Notes under the pieces: generated by a model
Told to the model about the DNA's origin: nothing
The model's database searches: none
Seen by the model: the letters and a program-made list of their open reading frames with translations, nothing else
Shown here: in pieces, positions 51,732-61,073 of the stretch
Layout of the letters: the number at the start of each line of letters is the position of its first letter
How positions within the stretch are numbered: the first letter of the stretch is position 1
NCBI GenBank assembly: GCA_052145115.1
Contig: JBKQPG010000046.1
Coordinates: forward strand, 1-64,000
Length of the DNA stretch: 64,000 nucleotides
Direction: 5' to 3'
Source: CAIVVT01 sp052145115
GTDB lineage: Bacteria > Acidobacteriota > Terriglobia > Bryobacterales > Bryobacteraceae
Position numbers and translations under genes: made by a program

Positions 51732-53714
51732 TCAGTGTATCAGGGCGTCCCACAGCAGCCCGCAGCGCTCCAGGGCATAGCTGCGGTCGCGCTCCAGCAG
51801 GAAACGCTGCGCGATCAGCGAATCCACAACCGCCGCCGCGCGCCGCATATAGTCGGTGCGGTCCTCGTAGCGCTCTTCGATTGACACCCGGCTGTCCTTG
51901 GTGCGCTCGCGCTCCGCCCGGGTCTTCGGAAATGGGAAAAACGACCCCACGAAGGACACCATCTGGTCCGGCGCGCCGGTCCCCGGAGCGCGGAAATTCC
52001 ACCCTGTGAACGTGCCCAGCGGGACCGCCACTTCGGGCAGCCGCACGCCGCCCAGATCGTTGCCGTCGGCGTCGGCCTGCGGCACCAGCAGCGGAAACGC
52101 GCCCTGCACCGCCGGCGGTTCCTGCGTCGCGTAGCCTTGGGATGCGAATTCCGGGCCATAATCCAGGCGCCGCACCAGCCGCGGATGCTTGGGCAGGCTT
52201 ACGCCTGGAATGTGCGGGAATCGCACTTCGCTCTCGGGCGTCAGTTCGCCCTTGATCAATCGTGGCATCACCGACGGCGGCGGCAGCGTGTTGTCCACCA
52301 CCCACAGCTCCAGCGCCCGCAGCAGCGCCCGCTGGAACGGCCGCTGGTCGGTCGGATTGCTTTCGTACCGTTCTCCAACTTTGGACAACGGCAGGCTGCG
52401 CGGGCCATGTTGCGCCCCGGTCAGAAAATAGACGCGCGTGTCCGAGTGCAAAGTGGCATCGGCGCGGCCATCCGGCTGGACGTGAATCAGCGCCGCGGCG
52501 CGACCCCAGTATTCGTACGATGTGTTGGTCAGGAACAGCTTCGGCGCCACGCCCGCCGCCAGTGCGCGCTCCAGCAGTCCGTCCACCTTGCCGGTCACCG
52601 GATCCTTGTCCGGCAGGTCCGTAAATGGGAACACGTCGGTCGGGTAAAAGACGTTTTGCCACGGATTCCCGTCGCGCGAGGCCTGCGCGTAACGATAGTT
52701 GAAACTCCCGCGGCCCGCGCCCGCCACGTCCGCCCAGACGCCGTCGAAAACCCGCCGTCCCTGCTCGTCGGCGTTGAACCCCTCATACAGAAAATGCCGC
52801 AGAAATCGCCCGCTCTGCGAAATGCCAAATCCAATCGCGTGCTTCAGGTACCGGCTCTGCTCGTTCAGCAGCGCCACGTCGTCCCCGCCGCCGTGCTCCA
52901 GGTAGGTGACGAAATCGCGCACTGCGGCCAGTCCCAGCCCTGTCACCACCGGCGCCGCGCCCTGGTACACGAACTCGTACAATCGTCCCGGCTGGAAGCC
53001 CTCTGCCAGTTCCACTTCCGTTCCGTTGTCGGCCAGCTTCCACTTCTCTGCCGAGACCTCCTCCGCCGGCGCCTCGGCGCTGTCCCGCACCGATAACCGC
53101 AGCGCCTTGCCCACTGCGATCGGCTGATGGCCCCGGTCGCCCAGCGGCATGCGCGTCGTAGGACTGTCGGGGATGAACTCCGACCGCAGCAGGCCCGGAG
53201 CCGGGACGTCCTGGCGCAACGCGGCCGGCGCCATGCGCAACACGCCCGGCCGGTTCGGCACGTCCCATTGCCAGCCCACCCAGACCAGCGTGTAGCCTTC
53301 CTCCAACAGCCATTTGTCGCCGAAATCCTCGTCCTTCGCCGGGTCCGGAATCCTGCGGCCGAAGCAGAACCGGTACAGCATCGACTTGCCGCCGCGGTTG
53401 GGCACTTCCATCAGAATGACGCCGTTGCCCTTCGCCGGGTCGCGCGGCTTCAGAACGTAGACCTCCGTGCTGAACTCCACCTTGCCGTCTTCGTTCGTCA
53501 CCGCCCCGTCCAGATCGCGGATCGCCCGGTTCGCCGCCAGCTTCGGATCGAGGGTGAACCACGCCCGCGCCTGGATCTTCTCGTACGGACCGGACTTGCC
53601 GAACGCCCGGCCCTCCAGCACGTCGCTGCGCTCCTCGACGTGCACCGTCCTCACGGCCGCGATCAGCGTAGTCGCGGCGAGCAAACCAATTCCTAAAATG
53701 CGCAGTCGCTTCAT
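51732..53714 (-). CDS. Exported alpha/beta-hydrolase domain protein (Abhydrolase_10-like)
   Basis: The protein of about 660 residues has a signal peptide (LRILGIGLLAATTLIAAV) and a large hydrolase domain with nucleophile elbow GFGISQSGRFLRHF. Conserved blocks such as GRAFGKSGPYEKIQARAWF, MEVPNRGGK and VWVGWQWDV are typical of the acidobacterial/proteobacterial 'alpha/beta hydrolase domain-containing protein' group (PF20091-like). Substrate unknown. It lies 7 bp upstream of mrp on the same strand, but the functions look unrelated. The ATG at 53714 was chosen because the signal peptide starts there. Confidence 0.8.
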   Translation of the reverse strand: MKRLRILGIGLLAATTLIAAVRTVHVEERSDVLEGRAFGKSGPYEKIQARAWFTLDPKLAANRAIRDLDGAVTNEDGKVEFSTEVYVLKPRDPAKGNGVILMEVPNRGGKSMLYRFCFGRRIPDPAKDEDFGDKWLLEEGYTLVWVGWQWDVPNRPGVLRMAPAALRQDVPAPGLLRSEFIPDSPTTRMPLGDRGHQPIAVGKALRLSVRDSAEAPAEEVSAEKWKLADNGTEVELAEGFQPGRLYEFVYQGAAPVVTGLGLAAVRDFVTYLEHGGGDDVALLNEQSRYLKHAIGFGISQSGRFLRHFLYEGFNADEQGRRVFDGVWADVAGAGRGSFNYRYAQASRDGNPWQNVFYPTDVFPFTDLPDKDPVTGKVDGLLERALAAGVAPKLFLTNTSYEYWGRAAALIHVQPDGRADATLHSDTRVYFLTGAQHGPRSLPLSKVGERYESNPTDQRPFQRALLRALELWVVDNTLPPPSVMPRLIKGELTPESEVRFPHIPGVSLPKHPRLVRRLDYGPEFASQGYATQEPPAVQGAFPLLVPQADADGNDLGGVRLPEVAVPLGTFTGWNFRAPGTGAPDQMVSFVGSFFPFPKTRAERERTKDSRVSIEERYEDRTDYMRRAAAVVDSLIAQRFLLERDRSYALERCGLLWDALIH

Positions 53715-53791
53715 GGCGCGTGCAACACTACCTAGATTACAACGCAGGCCGCATCCCGTCAGGCCTGCGCGGCCCACGCTCTCGAGGCTTT

Positions 53792-54880
53792 TCAGGCCAG
53801 CTTCAGGTTGGCCTCGGCCCTAAGCCCCAGGTCGTCCCACTCGCCCCGCTCGAACTTCGGCCAGGCCGCCGCGGCGATCATCGCCGCGTTGTCGGTCGAG
53901 AGCCCGGGCGAGGTAAACCACACCGGGCAGCCCACGCGCGACACCGTCGCCGCGTGGCGTAATCCGGCGTTGCAGGCAACCCCGCCCGCGATCACCGCCG
54001 CCAGCGCCCCGATCTCCCGGGTCGCCTCCGCCAGCCGTTTCAGCAATTCGTCGATGACCAACTGCTGGAATGAGGCGATCGCGTCCAGGGTCGCCTGCGG
54101 CGTGACGCTGAGCCACTGCTCAACGCTCGGGCATGGATGAATTTTAACAAGCGCCCGCCGGGCCACGATTTCGCCCTCCAGCTCCTTCGATTGTGCCCAG
54201 CGCAGCATCGCCGTCTTCACTCCGCTGAAGCTGAAATCGAGCGGGTTGCCCTTCATTTTAGCCCTCGTCAGCCGCAGTCCTTCGGCCTCTCCGAACGGGG
54301 CCAGCGCGTCCAGCACGGGCCCGCCGGGATATCCGAAACCCAATAGTTTCGCCACTTTATCGTAGGCTTCGCCGGCCGCGTCGTCGCGCGTTTTGCCCAG
54401 CAGCCGGTAGCGGTCCGCCGCACTCATCTGAAACAGGTGGGTATGGCCCCCGCTGGCCACCAGCGCCACAACTGGGAAGCGTAGGGGCGCCCCGGCCACC
54501 CGCGCTTCCAGGAGCACCGCCTGAATGTGTCCTTCGATGTGGTTTACCCCAATTAGCGGGATTCCACGTACAATACTAATAGACTTCGCATAGGTCAGAC
54601 CGACCAGGAGCGAGCCGACCAAGCCGGGGCCGACGGTAGCGGCCACTGCGCAAATCGAATCCCATCCGACGCCGGCCCGGACCAGCGATTCGCGCACGAC
54701 CGGGACAATCGCCCGCAGGTGTTCACGAGAGGCGAGCTCCGGGACGACGCCGCCATACTTGGCGTGCGTATCAATTTGTGAAGCTACGGCACTGGAGAGG
54801 ATAACGCTGTGCTCGGTGACGATAGCCGCTGCGGTTTCGTCACATGAGGTTTCCAGTCCGAGAATGCACTTGGCTGGCAT
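53792..54880 (-). CDS. tsaD: tRNA N6-threonylcarbamoyladenosine synthase TsaD
   Basis: The 362-residue ASKHA-fold enzyme starts ILGLETSCDETAAAIV, has the metal-binding HxxxH in GVNHIEGHIQAV, VALVASGGHTHLF and GGVACNAGLR. It transfers the threonylcarbamoyl group to A37 of ANN-decoding tRNAs with TsaB and TsaE. The start is the ATG at 54880; open frame continues upstream only as the antisense of queA. It is divergent from queA, 39 bp apart. Confidence 0.97.
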   Translation of the reverse strand: MPAKCILGLETSCDETAAAIVTEHSVILSSAVASQIDTHAKYGGVVPELASREHLRAIVPVVRESLVRAGVGWDSICAVAATVGPGLVGSLLVGLTYAKSISIVRGIPLIGVNHIEGHIQAVLLEARVAGAPLRFPVVALVASGGHTHLFQMSAADRYRLLGKTRDDAAGEAYDKVAKLLGFGYPGGPVLDALAPFGEAEGLRLTRAKMKGNPLDFSFSGVKTAMLRWAQSKELEGEIVARRALVKIHPCPSVEQWLSVTPQATLDAIASFQQLVIDELLKRLAEATREIGALAAVIAGGVACNAGLRHAATVSRVGCPVWFTSPGLSTDNAAMIAAAAWPKFERGEWDDLGLRAEANLKLA

Positions 54881-54919
54881 CGGGGGCCATGAAGAAAGCA
54901 GTTTACGAGAGACGGGTGA

Positions 54920-55939
54920 ATGCAGCTCTCTGATTTTGATTATGATCTTCCGGGCGACCTGGTCGCCCAGGAACCCTTGGCCGACCGCGACGCATCCCGC
55001 ATGCTCGTGATCGACCGCGCCTCGAAATCCTGGTCGGATCGCCTGTTCCGCGACCTGCCATCGTACCTGCGCCCCGGCGATGCCGTGGTGATCAACGATT
55101 CCAAGGTCTTTCCCTCGCGCCTGTTCGGCCGCAAGCCGGGCTACGCCCGCGAGGTCGAGATCTTCCTCGTCCGCCCGCTCGATGCCGCGCGGCGCTACTG
55201 GAGCGCCCTGGTGCGGCCCGGCCGCCACCTGCACTCCGGGGCCCATGTCGACATTACCCCCACTCTGAGCGCCGAGATCCTCGAGACCGGCATCCGCGGC
55301 GAGCGCCGGGTACGCCTGGAATGGAAGGGCGACCTGGACGAGCAGCTCCAGCAAATCGGCCACGTCCCCCTGCCCCCTTACATCCACCGGCCCGATGTCC
55401 CGGCCGACCGCGACAGGTACCAGACCGTTTACGCCGAAAAATCGGGCTCCGTCGCCGCCCCGACCGCCGGGCTGCATTTCACGCCCGCGGTGATGGATGC
55501 CTGCCGCGCCGCCGGCGCCGAATTCGCGCGCCTGACGCTGCATGTCGGCCTGGGCACCTTCCAGCCGCTGATCAGCGATACCGTCGAGGACAACCATCTG
55601 CACCAGGAAAGCTGGGAGATTCCTCCGCCGGCCGCGGAGATCCTGCAACGGGCTGAGCGCCGCCTGGCCGTCGGCACCACCAGCGTCCGCACGCTGGAGA
55701 CGGCCATCCGCAACGGCGGCCTGCGGCCGGCGAGCGGAGAGACGGACCTGTTCATCTATCCCGGCTTCGAGTTCCAGGCCACGGATGTCCTGCTGACCAA
55801 CTTCCACCTGCCCAAGACGAGCCTGCTAGTGCTGGTCTGCGCCTTCGCCGGGCGCGAACTCATTTTGGACGCTTACCGCTACGCATCGAAGGAGCGCTAT
55901 CGCTTCTTCAGCTATGGCGACTGCATGCTGATCCTCTGA
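54920..55939 (+). CDS. queA: S-adenosylmethionine:tRNA ribosyltransferase-isomerase
   Basis: The 339-residue enzyme builds epoxyqueuosine on tRNA. It begins SDFDYDLPGDLVAQEPLADR and has VINDSKVFPSRLFGRK, VAAPTAGLHFTPAVMDA and LTLHVGLGTFQP, all QueA signatures, with LTNFHLPKTSLLVLVCAFAG near the end. Divergent from tsaD; both act on tRNA. Confidence 0.97.
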   Translation: MQLSDFDYDLPGDLVAQEPLADRDASRMLVIDRASKSWSDRLFRDLPSYLRPGDAVVINDSKVFPSRLFGRKPGYAREVEIFLVRPLDAARRYWSALVRPGRHLHSGAHVDITPTLSAEILETGIRGERRVRLEWKGDLDEQLQQIGHVPLPPYIHRPDVPADRDRYQTVYAEKSGSVAAPTAGLHFTPAVMDACRAAGAEFARLTLHVGLGTFQPLISDTVEDNHLHQESWEIPPPAAEILQRAERRLAVGTTSVRTLETAIRNGGLRPASGETDLFIYPGFEFQATDVLLTNFHLPKTSLLVLVCAFAGRELILDAYRYASKERYRFFSYGDCMLIL

Positions 55940-56142
55940 TGCTCGCCCGGCGTTAACGGGCTGCCGGCCGGCCCTCCGCGGCCAGCGTCCGGGCGTGATC
56001 AATGCCGTACAGCGCGGTCGGCTCCCGCCGCCTGTTTCGGCTGCCCTTCTGTTACAGCCTGCTATACTGGTCAATACTGCCGGAGCAGTTGTGTGTCCCT
56101 CCAGCACTCCTTCGGGAAGGTTGGGCTCGCACCCTCACTCAA

Positions 56143-57507
56143 ATGTTTGATTCATTGAGCGATAAGCTGCAGCGGGTTTTCAAGAATCTGCGTGGCGAAG
56201 GGAAATTGACGGCCGCCAATATGGAGGCCGCCCTCAAGGAGATCCGCGTGGCGCTCCTCGAGGCGGACGTCCATTTCAAGGTCGTGAAGGCGTTTATCGA
56301 GGCTGTCAGACAGAAGGCCATGGGACAGGAGGTGCTGAGCGCCTTCAATCCCTCCCAGCAGGTCGTCAAGATCGTCCACGATGAGCTGATCGCCGTTCTG
56401 GGCCAGCACGCCAGCCGCCTTCGGACCGCCAATACGCCGCCCACCGTCATGCTGATCGTCGGGCTGCAGGGTTCGGGCAAGACCACCTCCACGGCCAAGC
56501 TGGCGCGCTACCTGTCGCACAACGGCCACCGCCCGATGGTCGTCTCGGTGGACGTCTACCGCCCGGCCGCGCGGGAGCAGCTGGCCGTCGTGGCCAAAGG
56601 CGTGGACGTGCCGAACTGGGTCGGCGAGGCCGGACAGACTCCACTCGAGCTGGCCAAGGGCGCCCGGCGCGAAGCCGAGCTGAGCGGACGCGACGTGGTG
56701 CTGGTCGACACCGCCGGCCGGCTGCACATCGACGACGAGTTGATGGTCGAACTGGAGCAGCTGAAGGCCGCTCTCAACCCTACCGAGCTGTTGTTCGTGG
56801 CCGATGCGATGACCGGCCAGGACGCGGTCAGGAGCGCCGAGGAGTTTCATCACCGGCTGGGCATTACGGGCGTGATTCTCACGAAAATGGACGGCGATGC
56901 CCGCGGCGGCGCGGCGCTGTCGATCCGCCACATCACCGGCCAGCCGCTCAAATTTGTCGGAACGGGCGAAAGGAGCGACGCCTTCGAGCCCTTCCATCCC
57001 GATCGCGTGGCTTCGCGGATCCTGGGGATGGGCGACGTGCTGAGCCTCATCGAAAAGGTCGGGCAGGCCGTCGACACCAAACAGGCCGAGGCGATACAGC
57101 GCAAGCTGATCGAGGACGAGTTCACGCTGGCCGACTTCCGCGACCAGTTGAAGCAGATCAGCAAGCTGGGGCCGCTGGAATCGCTGCTCGGGATGGTGCC
57201 CGGGCTGGGCGCGTTGAAAGAGCTGAAAAACGCCAAGGTGGATCCGAAGGAGATCTCGCGCACGGTCGCCATCATCGACTCGATGACGCCCCGGGAGCGC
57301 GCCAACCACATGATCATCAACGGCGCGCGCCGCCGCCGCATCGCCCGCGGCAGCGGGACCACCGTGACCGACGTGAATAACCTGCTGAAGCAGTACGCGC
57401 AGGCGCGCAAAATGATGAAATCGATGTCCGGCGGATTGCTGGGCGGGAAGATGGGCAAGTTTAAGATGCCGTTTCCGGGCGACCTCCGCGGCCTGTTGGG
57501 GCGCTGA
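56143..57507 (+). CDS. ffh: Signal recognition particle protein Ffh
   Basis: The 454-residue GTPase has the N domain (MFDSLSDKLQRVFKNLRGEG), the G domain with GLQGSGKTTSTAKLA, DTAGR and TKMDGDARGGAALS, and a C-terminal methionine-rich M domain (MMKSMSGGLLGGKMG) that binds the signal peptide and SRP RNA. The ATG at 56143 gives the standard N-terminus. A TATACT -10-like box lies at 56063. It heads the rpsP-rplS cluster. No SRP RNA gene was identified in the flanks. Confidence 0.97.
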   Translation: MFDSLSDKLQRVFKNLRGEGKLTAANMEAALKEIRVALLEADVHFKVVKAFIEAVRQKAMGQEVLSAFNPSQQVVKIVHDELIAVLGQHASRLRTANTPPTVMLIVGLQGSGKTTSTAKLARYLSHNGHRPMVVSVDVYRPAAREQLAVVAKGVDVPNWVGEAGQTPLELAKGARREAELSGRDVVLVDTAGRLHIDDELMVELEQLKAALNPTELLFVADAMTGQDAVRSAEEFHHRLGITGVILTKMDGDARGGAALSIRHITGQPLKFVGTGERSDAFEPFHPDRVASRILGMGDVLSLIEKVGQAVDTKQAEAIQRKLIEDEFTLADFRDQLKQISKLGPLESLLGMVPGLGALKELKNAKVDPKEISRTVAIIDSMTPRERANHMIINGARRRRIARGSGTTVTDVNNLLKQYAQARKMMKSMSGGLLGGKMGKFKMPFPGDLRGLLGR

Positions 57508-57562
57508 GCCGGATGGCATTGAAGGGCTATTGGAAACGCTGAGTGAGCAGAGAAGAAAAACG

Positions 57563-57820
57563 ATGCTGATGATCCGACTGGCGCGTTTCGGCGCCAAGAA
57601 AAAGCCGACCTACCGTGTGGTGGTGATCGATAAGGAACGCGCGCGCGACAGCCGCGCATTGGAAGTCGTGGGGCACTACAGACCGTGCTCCGAACCGGCC
57701 GCTGCCGACCTGGATTACGCGCGCATAGAGCACTGGACCAAACAGGGCGCGCGCCAGTCGGCCACGGTAGCGCGACTGCTGAAGCAGTTTCCCGCTCCGG
57801 TCGAACAGAGCGTGGCCTGA
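57563..57820 (+). CDS. rpsP: Ribosomal protein S16
   Basis: The 85-residue 30S subunit protein has MIRLARFGAKKKPTYRVVVI and RDSRALEVVGHYRP, invariant in S16. Start chosen at ATG 57563; ATG 57569 is equally plausible. It is the first of a canonical rpsP-khpA-rimM-trmD-rplS run. Confidence 0.96.
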   Translation: MLMIRLARFGAKKKPTYRVVVIDKERARDSRALEVVGHYRPCSEPAAADLDYARIEHWTKQGARQSATVARLLKQFPAPVEQSVA

Positions 57821-57898
57821 GCCTGCCGCCGGGCGGCGCGGGCGCGTTCCCGGCGGGCGGTTGGAAGACGGCCGGCGCAGGCCGGGGAGGTGCGGCAG

Positions 57899-58138
57899 AT
57901 GACCGAAGTGAAGGTTCTGATCGAGGAGATCGCGCGGGCGCTGGTGGATGTCCCCGACGACGTCGTGGTCCGCGAGTTGAAGGGTGAACAGGCGACGGTG
58001 TACGAGCTGAAGGTCGCCGCCGACGACATCGGCAAGGTGATCGGCAAGCAGGGGCGCACGGCGCGTTCGATGCGTACGCTGCTGGTCGCCGTGGGCGCCA
58101 AGCTGAACCGTCGCTTCTCGCTCGAGATCGTCGAATAA
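57899..58138 (+). CDS. khpA: KhpA RNA-binding KH-domain protein
   Basis: The 79-residue protein is essentially one KH domain with the GxxG loop in KVIGKQGRTARSMRTLL. KhpA pairs with KhpB in many bacteria to bind RNA and influence cell division. The ATG at 57899 has a GGGGAGG at good spacing. It sits between rpsP and rimM as usual. Confidence 0.93.
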   Translation: MTEVKVLIEEIARALVDVPDDVVVRELKGEQATVYELKVAADDIGKVIGKQGRTARSMRTLLVAVGAKLNRRFSLEIVE

Positions 58139-58164
58139 CGCGCCCCGGCGGCGGGAGAGGTCTC

Positions 58165-58812
58165 ATGACGGCCGTGGACGATGACGCCGGCGCGTGGCTC
58201 GAGATTGCCCGGTTGGGCCGCGTGCGCGGCCTGAGGGGTGAGCTCTTCGCTGCCGGTTCTCAGCCGCCCGAGTGGTACACGGCGCTGGCCGGGGTGCGAA
58301 TCAAGCTGGCCGGCGGAGGCTGGTTCGGGGCGCAGCCCGAGCAAGACGCGGCCGAGGTGAGAATCTCCGCGGCGCGCTTGTATTCGGGTCGCCTGGCATT
58401 GTGTTTTGCGGGGATTGACTCGGCCGAAGCCGCCGCGCCGCTGGTGAATGCGACGGTCTTTGTGAGCCGCGGTGCCCGGCCGCCCGCGCCTGCGGGCGAG
58501 ATCTGGCTGTCCGACCTGGTGGGCTGGCGGGTGGAAGAGGCTCGCAGCGGCCGGGAGATCGGCCGCGTGACCGGATGGCAGGAGTTTGACAGCCCCTTCG
58601 TGACCTTGGAAGTGACTCCAGGCGGGGGCGGGGATGCGCTGTTGGTGCCTTACGTCAAGGCCATCTGCGTCGAGGTGGATCCGGCCGCGCGGCGCATCCG
58701 CATCGACCCGCCGGAGGGTCTGCTGGATTTGAACGCCAGGCCGGCGAAAGATGGTCCGGCTGGTGATCGTCAGCGCGGAGGAGTTGGGGAAGCCCCGGCG
58801 GAGCGGGAATGA
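58165..58812 (+). CDS. rimM: 16S rRNA processing protein RimM
   Basis: The 215-residue 30S maturation factor has the N-terminal RimM domain (IARLGRVRGLRGELFA) and a PRC-barrel (WLSDLVGWRVEEARSGREIG, VPYVKAICVEVDPAARRI, IDPPEGLLDL). The last 30 residues are an extension rich in charged residues. The TGA overlaps the trmD ATG by 4 nt. Confidence 0.93.
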   Translation: MTAVDDDAGAWLEIARLGRVRGLRGELFAAGSQPPEWYTALAGVRIKLAGGGWFGAQPEQDAAEVRISAARLYSGRLALCFAGIDSAEAAAPLVNATVFVSRGARPPAPAGEIWLSDLVGWRVEEARSGREIGRVTGWQEFDSPFVTLEVTPGGGGDALLVPYVKAICVEVDPAARRIRIDPPEGLLDLNARPAKDGPAGDRQRGGVGEAPAERE

Positions 58813-59597
58813 AGTTTCACCTGCTCACGATTTTTCCGGAGTTTTTCCGCGGCCCGTTTGAACACGGCGTGGTGGCCCGGGGTGTGGCGGCAGGGCTGGT
58901 GGAGATCCGGATCCACAACCTGCGCGACTGGACTTCGGACTTCCACAAGACTGTGGACGACCGGCCGTTCGGTGGCGGGGAAGGGATGGTGCTGAAGCCG
59001 CAGCCATTGTTCGAAGCGGTGGAAGCCATCCTGCCGCAACGCGACCCGGCGCGGCAGCGGGTGATCCTGCTTTCGGCGCACGGTCCGCTGTTCGATCAGC
59101 GCGCCGCCCGGCGGCTGCTAGAGTTGAAAGAGGTGCTGCTGATCTGCGGCCGCTATGAAGGCGTGGATGAGCGGGTCGGCGAGCATCTGGCCGACGAGGA
59201 GATCTCGATCGGCAATTACGTTTTGAGCGGCGGAGAATTGGGCGCCGCCGTGGTGGTGGATGCCGTCTCCCGGCTGGTGCCGGGCGTGCTCGGCAACCAG
59301 GACTCCGCGCTTCACGAATCGTTCAGCGATGGCGGCGAAGACGGCGAGTGGGTTCTGGATTGTCCCCACTACACGCGGCCCGCGGTTTTTCGCGGCTGGA
59401 GCGTGCCGGAGGTGCTGCTGAGCGGTCACCACGAGGAGATCCGCAAGTGGCGCTGTCGGGCGGCGCTCGAGAAAATGAGCCGGCTGCGTCCGGATCTGCG
59501 GGCCGCCGGCGCCGCGGATCGCGAGGCCGGAGAGTTGAATGGGAAAGGAACGGAATTAAGCCATGATCAGCCCCTATCTGCAGAAGATCCTGAATAA
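58809..59597 (+). CDS. trmD: tRNA (guanine-N1-)-methyltransferase TrmD
   Basis: The 262-residue SPOUT methyltransferase modifies G37 of tRNAs reading CNN codons. It has TIFPEFFRGPFEHGV, DDRPFGGGEGMV, LLICGRYEGVDERV and SIGNYVLSGGELGA, which form the trefoil knot and AdoMet site. The C-terminal 20 residues overlap the start of rplS by 35 nt. Confidence 0.97.
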   Translation: MKFHLLTIFPEFFRGPFEHGVVARGVAAGLVEIRIHNLRDWTSDFHKTVDDRPFGGGEGMVLKPQPLFEAVEAILPQRDPARQRVILLSAHGPLFDQRAARRLLELKEVLLICGRYEGVDERVGEHLADEEISIGNYVLSGGELGAAVVVDAVSRLVPGVLGNQDSALHESFSDGGEDGEWVLDCPHYTRPAVFRGWSVPEVLLSGHHEEIRKWRCRAALEKMSRLRPDLRAAGAADREAGELNGKGTELSHDQPLSAEDPE

Positions 59598-59916
59598 GAA
59601 CAAGCGCACCGACCTTCCGGAGTTCCGGATTGGCGACACCATCCGCGTCCACGTGAAGATCAAGGAAGGCGACAAGGAACGCCTGCAGGCCTTCGAGGGC
59701 GCCGTGATCTGCCGCAACAACACCGGCATGGGCGAGACCATCACCGTCCGCAAAACCAGCTTCGGCACCGGCGTCGAGCGCATCTTCCCGCTGCACGCGC
59801 CGGTGATCGACCACATCGACATCGTGCGCACCGGCCGCGTGCGCCGTGCCAAGCTATACTACCTGCGCGGCCTCAAGGGCAAATCGGCGCGCCTGCGCGA
59901 GCGCGAGCGCGAATAG
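59563..59916 (+). CDS. rplS: Ribosomal protein L19
   Basis: The 117-residue 50S protein has FRIGDTIRVHVKIKEGDKER, the RKTSFGTGVERIFPLHAP signature and VRRAKLYYLRGLKGKSAR. It begins inside the trmD reading frame. A 9-bp-stem hairpin starts at its stop codon. Confidence 0.97.
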   Translation: MISPYLQKILNKNKRTDLPEFRIGDTIRVHVKIKEGDKERLQAFEGAVICRNNTGMGETITVRKTSFGTGVERIFPLHAPVIDHIDIVRTGRVRRAKLYYLRGLKGKSARLRERERE

Positions 59917-59949
59917 GCCGCTCCAGCGGGCCCGTTTCCAGGAGCGGCC
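59916..59949 (+). terminator. Hairpin after rplS
   Basis: GGCCGCTCC (59916-59924) and GGAGCGGCC (59941-59949) form a perfect 9-bp stem with a 16-nt loop, starting on the last base of the rplS stop codon. There is no T-tract, so it may be a processing or stabilising hairpin rather than a true intrinsic terminator. The following 180 bp up to rnhB hold no gene. Confidence 0.45.
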
Positions 59950-60130
59950 GGCGTGGGGACCAGTGCGTTGCGCAGCACGCGAAAAACGCCGCGGGATAGC
60001 GCCGTCGCTCGCCGGCGGCTGGCTCTGCCCGCCCCGATCTTTGCCCGTTCCCTCAACGGCCGTCCGCACTTTGCCCCCCACGCCCGGGCGTTTCAGGATA
60101 AGACTTGAGTTGGCCCGCACTTTGCCGCCC

Positions 60131-60757
60131 ATGCGTTGCACCAGCGAATTTGAGGAAGCCGCCCGGCGCCAGGGGTTCACGCTCATCGCCGGCCTGGACG
60201 AAGCGGGCCGCGGCTCGCTGTTCGGGCCGGTCTACGCCGCGGCAGTGATTCTCGATCCGCGCCGCACGGTGAGCGGCCTGGCGGACTCGAAAGTGCTTGC
60301 CCCCGCACGCCGCGCCGCATTGGCGATCGAAATTCGGGCCACGGCCGTGGCCTGGGCCATCGGCTCCGCCGACGCCGCCGAAATCGACCGCATCAACATC
60401 TACCAGGCCTCCCGGCTGGCAATGAAGCGCGCCGTCGAGGCCCTGCGCCCGGCGCCCGATTTCCTTCTGATCGACGCTCTGACCATCGACTGGCCCGGCC
60501 CCCAGCGCGGCATCGTCAAGGGCGACGCCCAGGTGCGTTCCATCGCCGCGGCCTCCATCCTGGCCAAGACCGGCCGCGACGCCTGCCTGGAGGAGTGGGA
60601 CCGCCGCTGCCCGGGCTACGGTCTCGCGCGTCACAAAGGCTACTGCACGCCGCAACACCTCGCCGCGCTGCTCCGGCTGGGACCCGCGGCCGCGCATCGC
60701 CGCTCCTTCGCTCCCGTGGCCCAGGCCTTGCGGGCGCTCGCGCAGGCGGCCTTATGA
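60131..60757 (+). CDS. rnhB: Ribonuclease HII
   Basis: The 208-residue enzyme removes RNA from RNA-DNA hybrids and single misincorporated ribonucleotides. It has LIAGLDEAGRGSLFGPVYAAA with the catalytic Asp-Glu, DFLLIDALTID, KGDAQVRSIAAASILAKTGRD and YGLARHKGYCTPQHL. The ATG at 60131 gives the expected N-terminus; the frame is open upstream without family sequence. The stop overlaps the next gene by 4 nt. Confidence 0.95.
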   Translation: MRCTSEFEEAARRQGFTLIAGLDEAGRGSLFGPVYAAAVILDPRRTVSGLADSKVLAPARRAALAIEIRATAVAWAIGSADAAEIDRINIYQASRLAMKRAVEALRPAPDFLLIDALTIDWPGPQRGIVKGDAQVRSIAAASILAKTGRDACLEEWDRRCPGYGLARHKGYCTPQHLAALLRLGPAAAHRRSFAPVAQALRALAQAAL

Positions 60758-61050
60758 GCGGCCCCCCGCCGCTGCCGGGCAACGCCCCGCCGCGCCCCTT
60801 GCGCTGGTATCACTATGCCGGGCCCGTGGTGTTCGCGCTGTTCTGCATCGAACTCGGCGTCTTGCTGGTGCTGGCCCCGTGGCTGGACGTCTACGAGCAC
60901 AACCGGCTGCTGTTTCTGTGCCCCGAATGGCGCCCGTTCCTTCTCAGCCATCCCTTCCGCGGCGCGCTCAGCGGGCTGGGCTTCCTCAACTTCATCGTGG
61001 CCCTGAACGAGTTCATCGACCTGGCCCGCCTGTCCGGCTCGCGCCGTTGA
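60754..61050 (+). CDS. Small membrane protein downstream of rnhB
   Basis: The 98-residue protein has two hydrophobic segments (YAGPVVFALFCIELGVLLVL, about 20-41, and ALSGLGFLNFIVALNEFI, about 71-88) and a Pro-rich N-terminus. Its ATG overlaps the rnhB TGA. No family recognised; the two-helix layout and coupling make a real gene likely. Confidence 0.75.
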   Translation: MSGPPPLPGNAPPRPLRWYHYAGPVVFALFCIELGVLLVLAPWLDVYEHNRLLFLCPEWRPFLLSHPFRGALSGLGFLNFIVALNEFIDLARLSGSRR

Positions 61051-61073
61051 CCGGACCGCTTCCCTGCTGCCCG

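Noticed and set aside
54881..55807. Upstream 300-codon extension of the tsaD frame
   Set aside because: It is the antisense of queA and has no TsaD sequence; the standard N-terminus starts at 54880.
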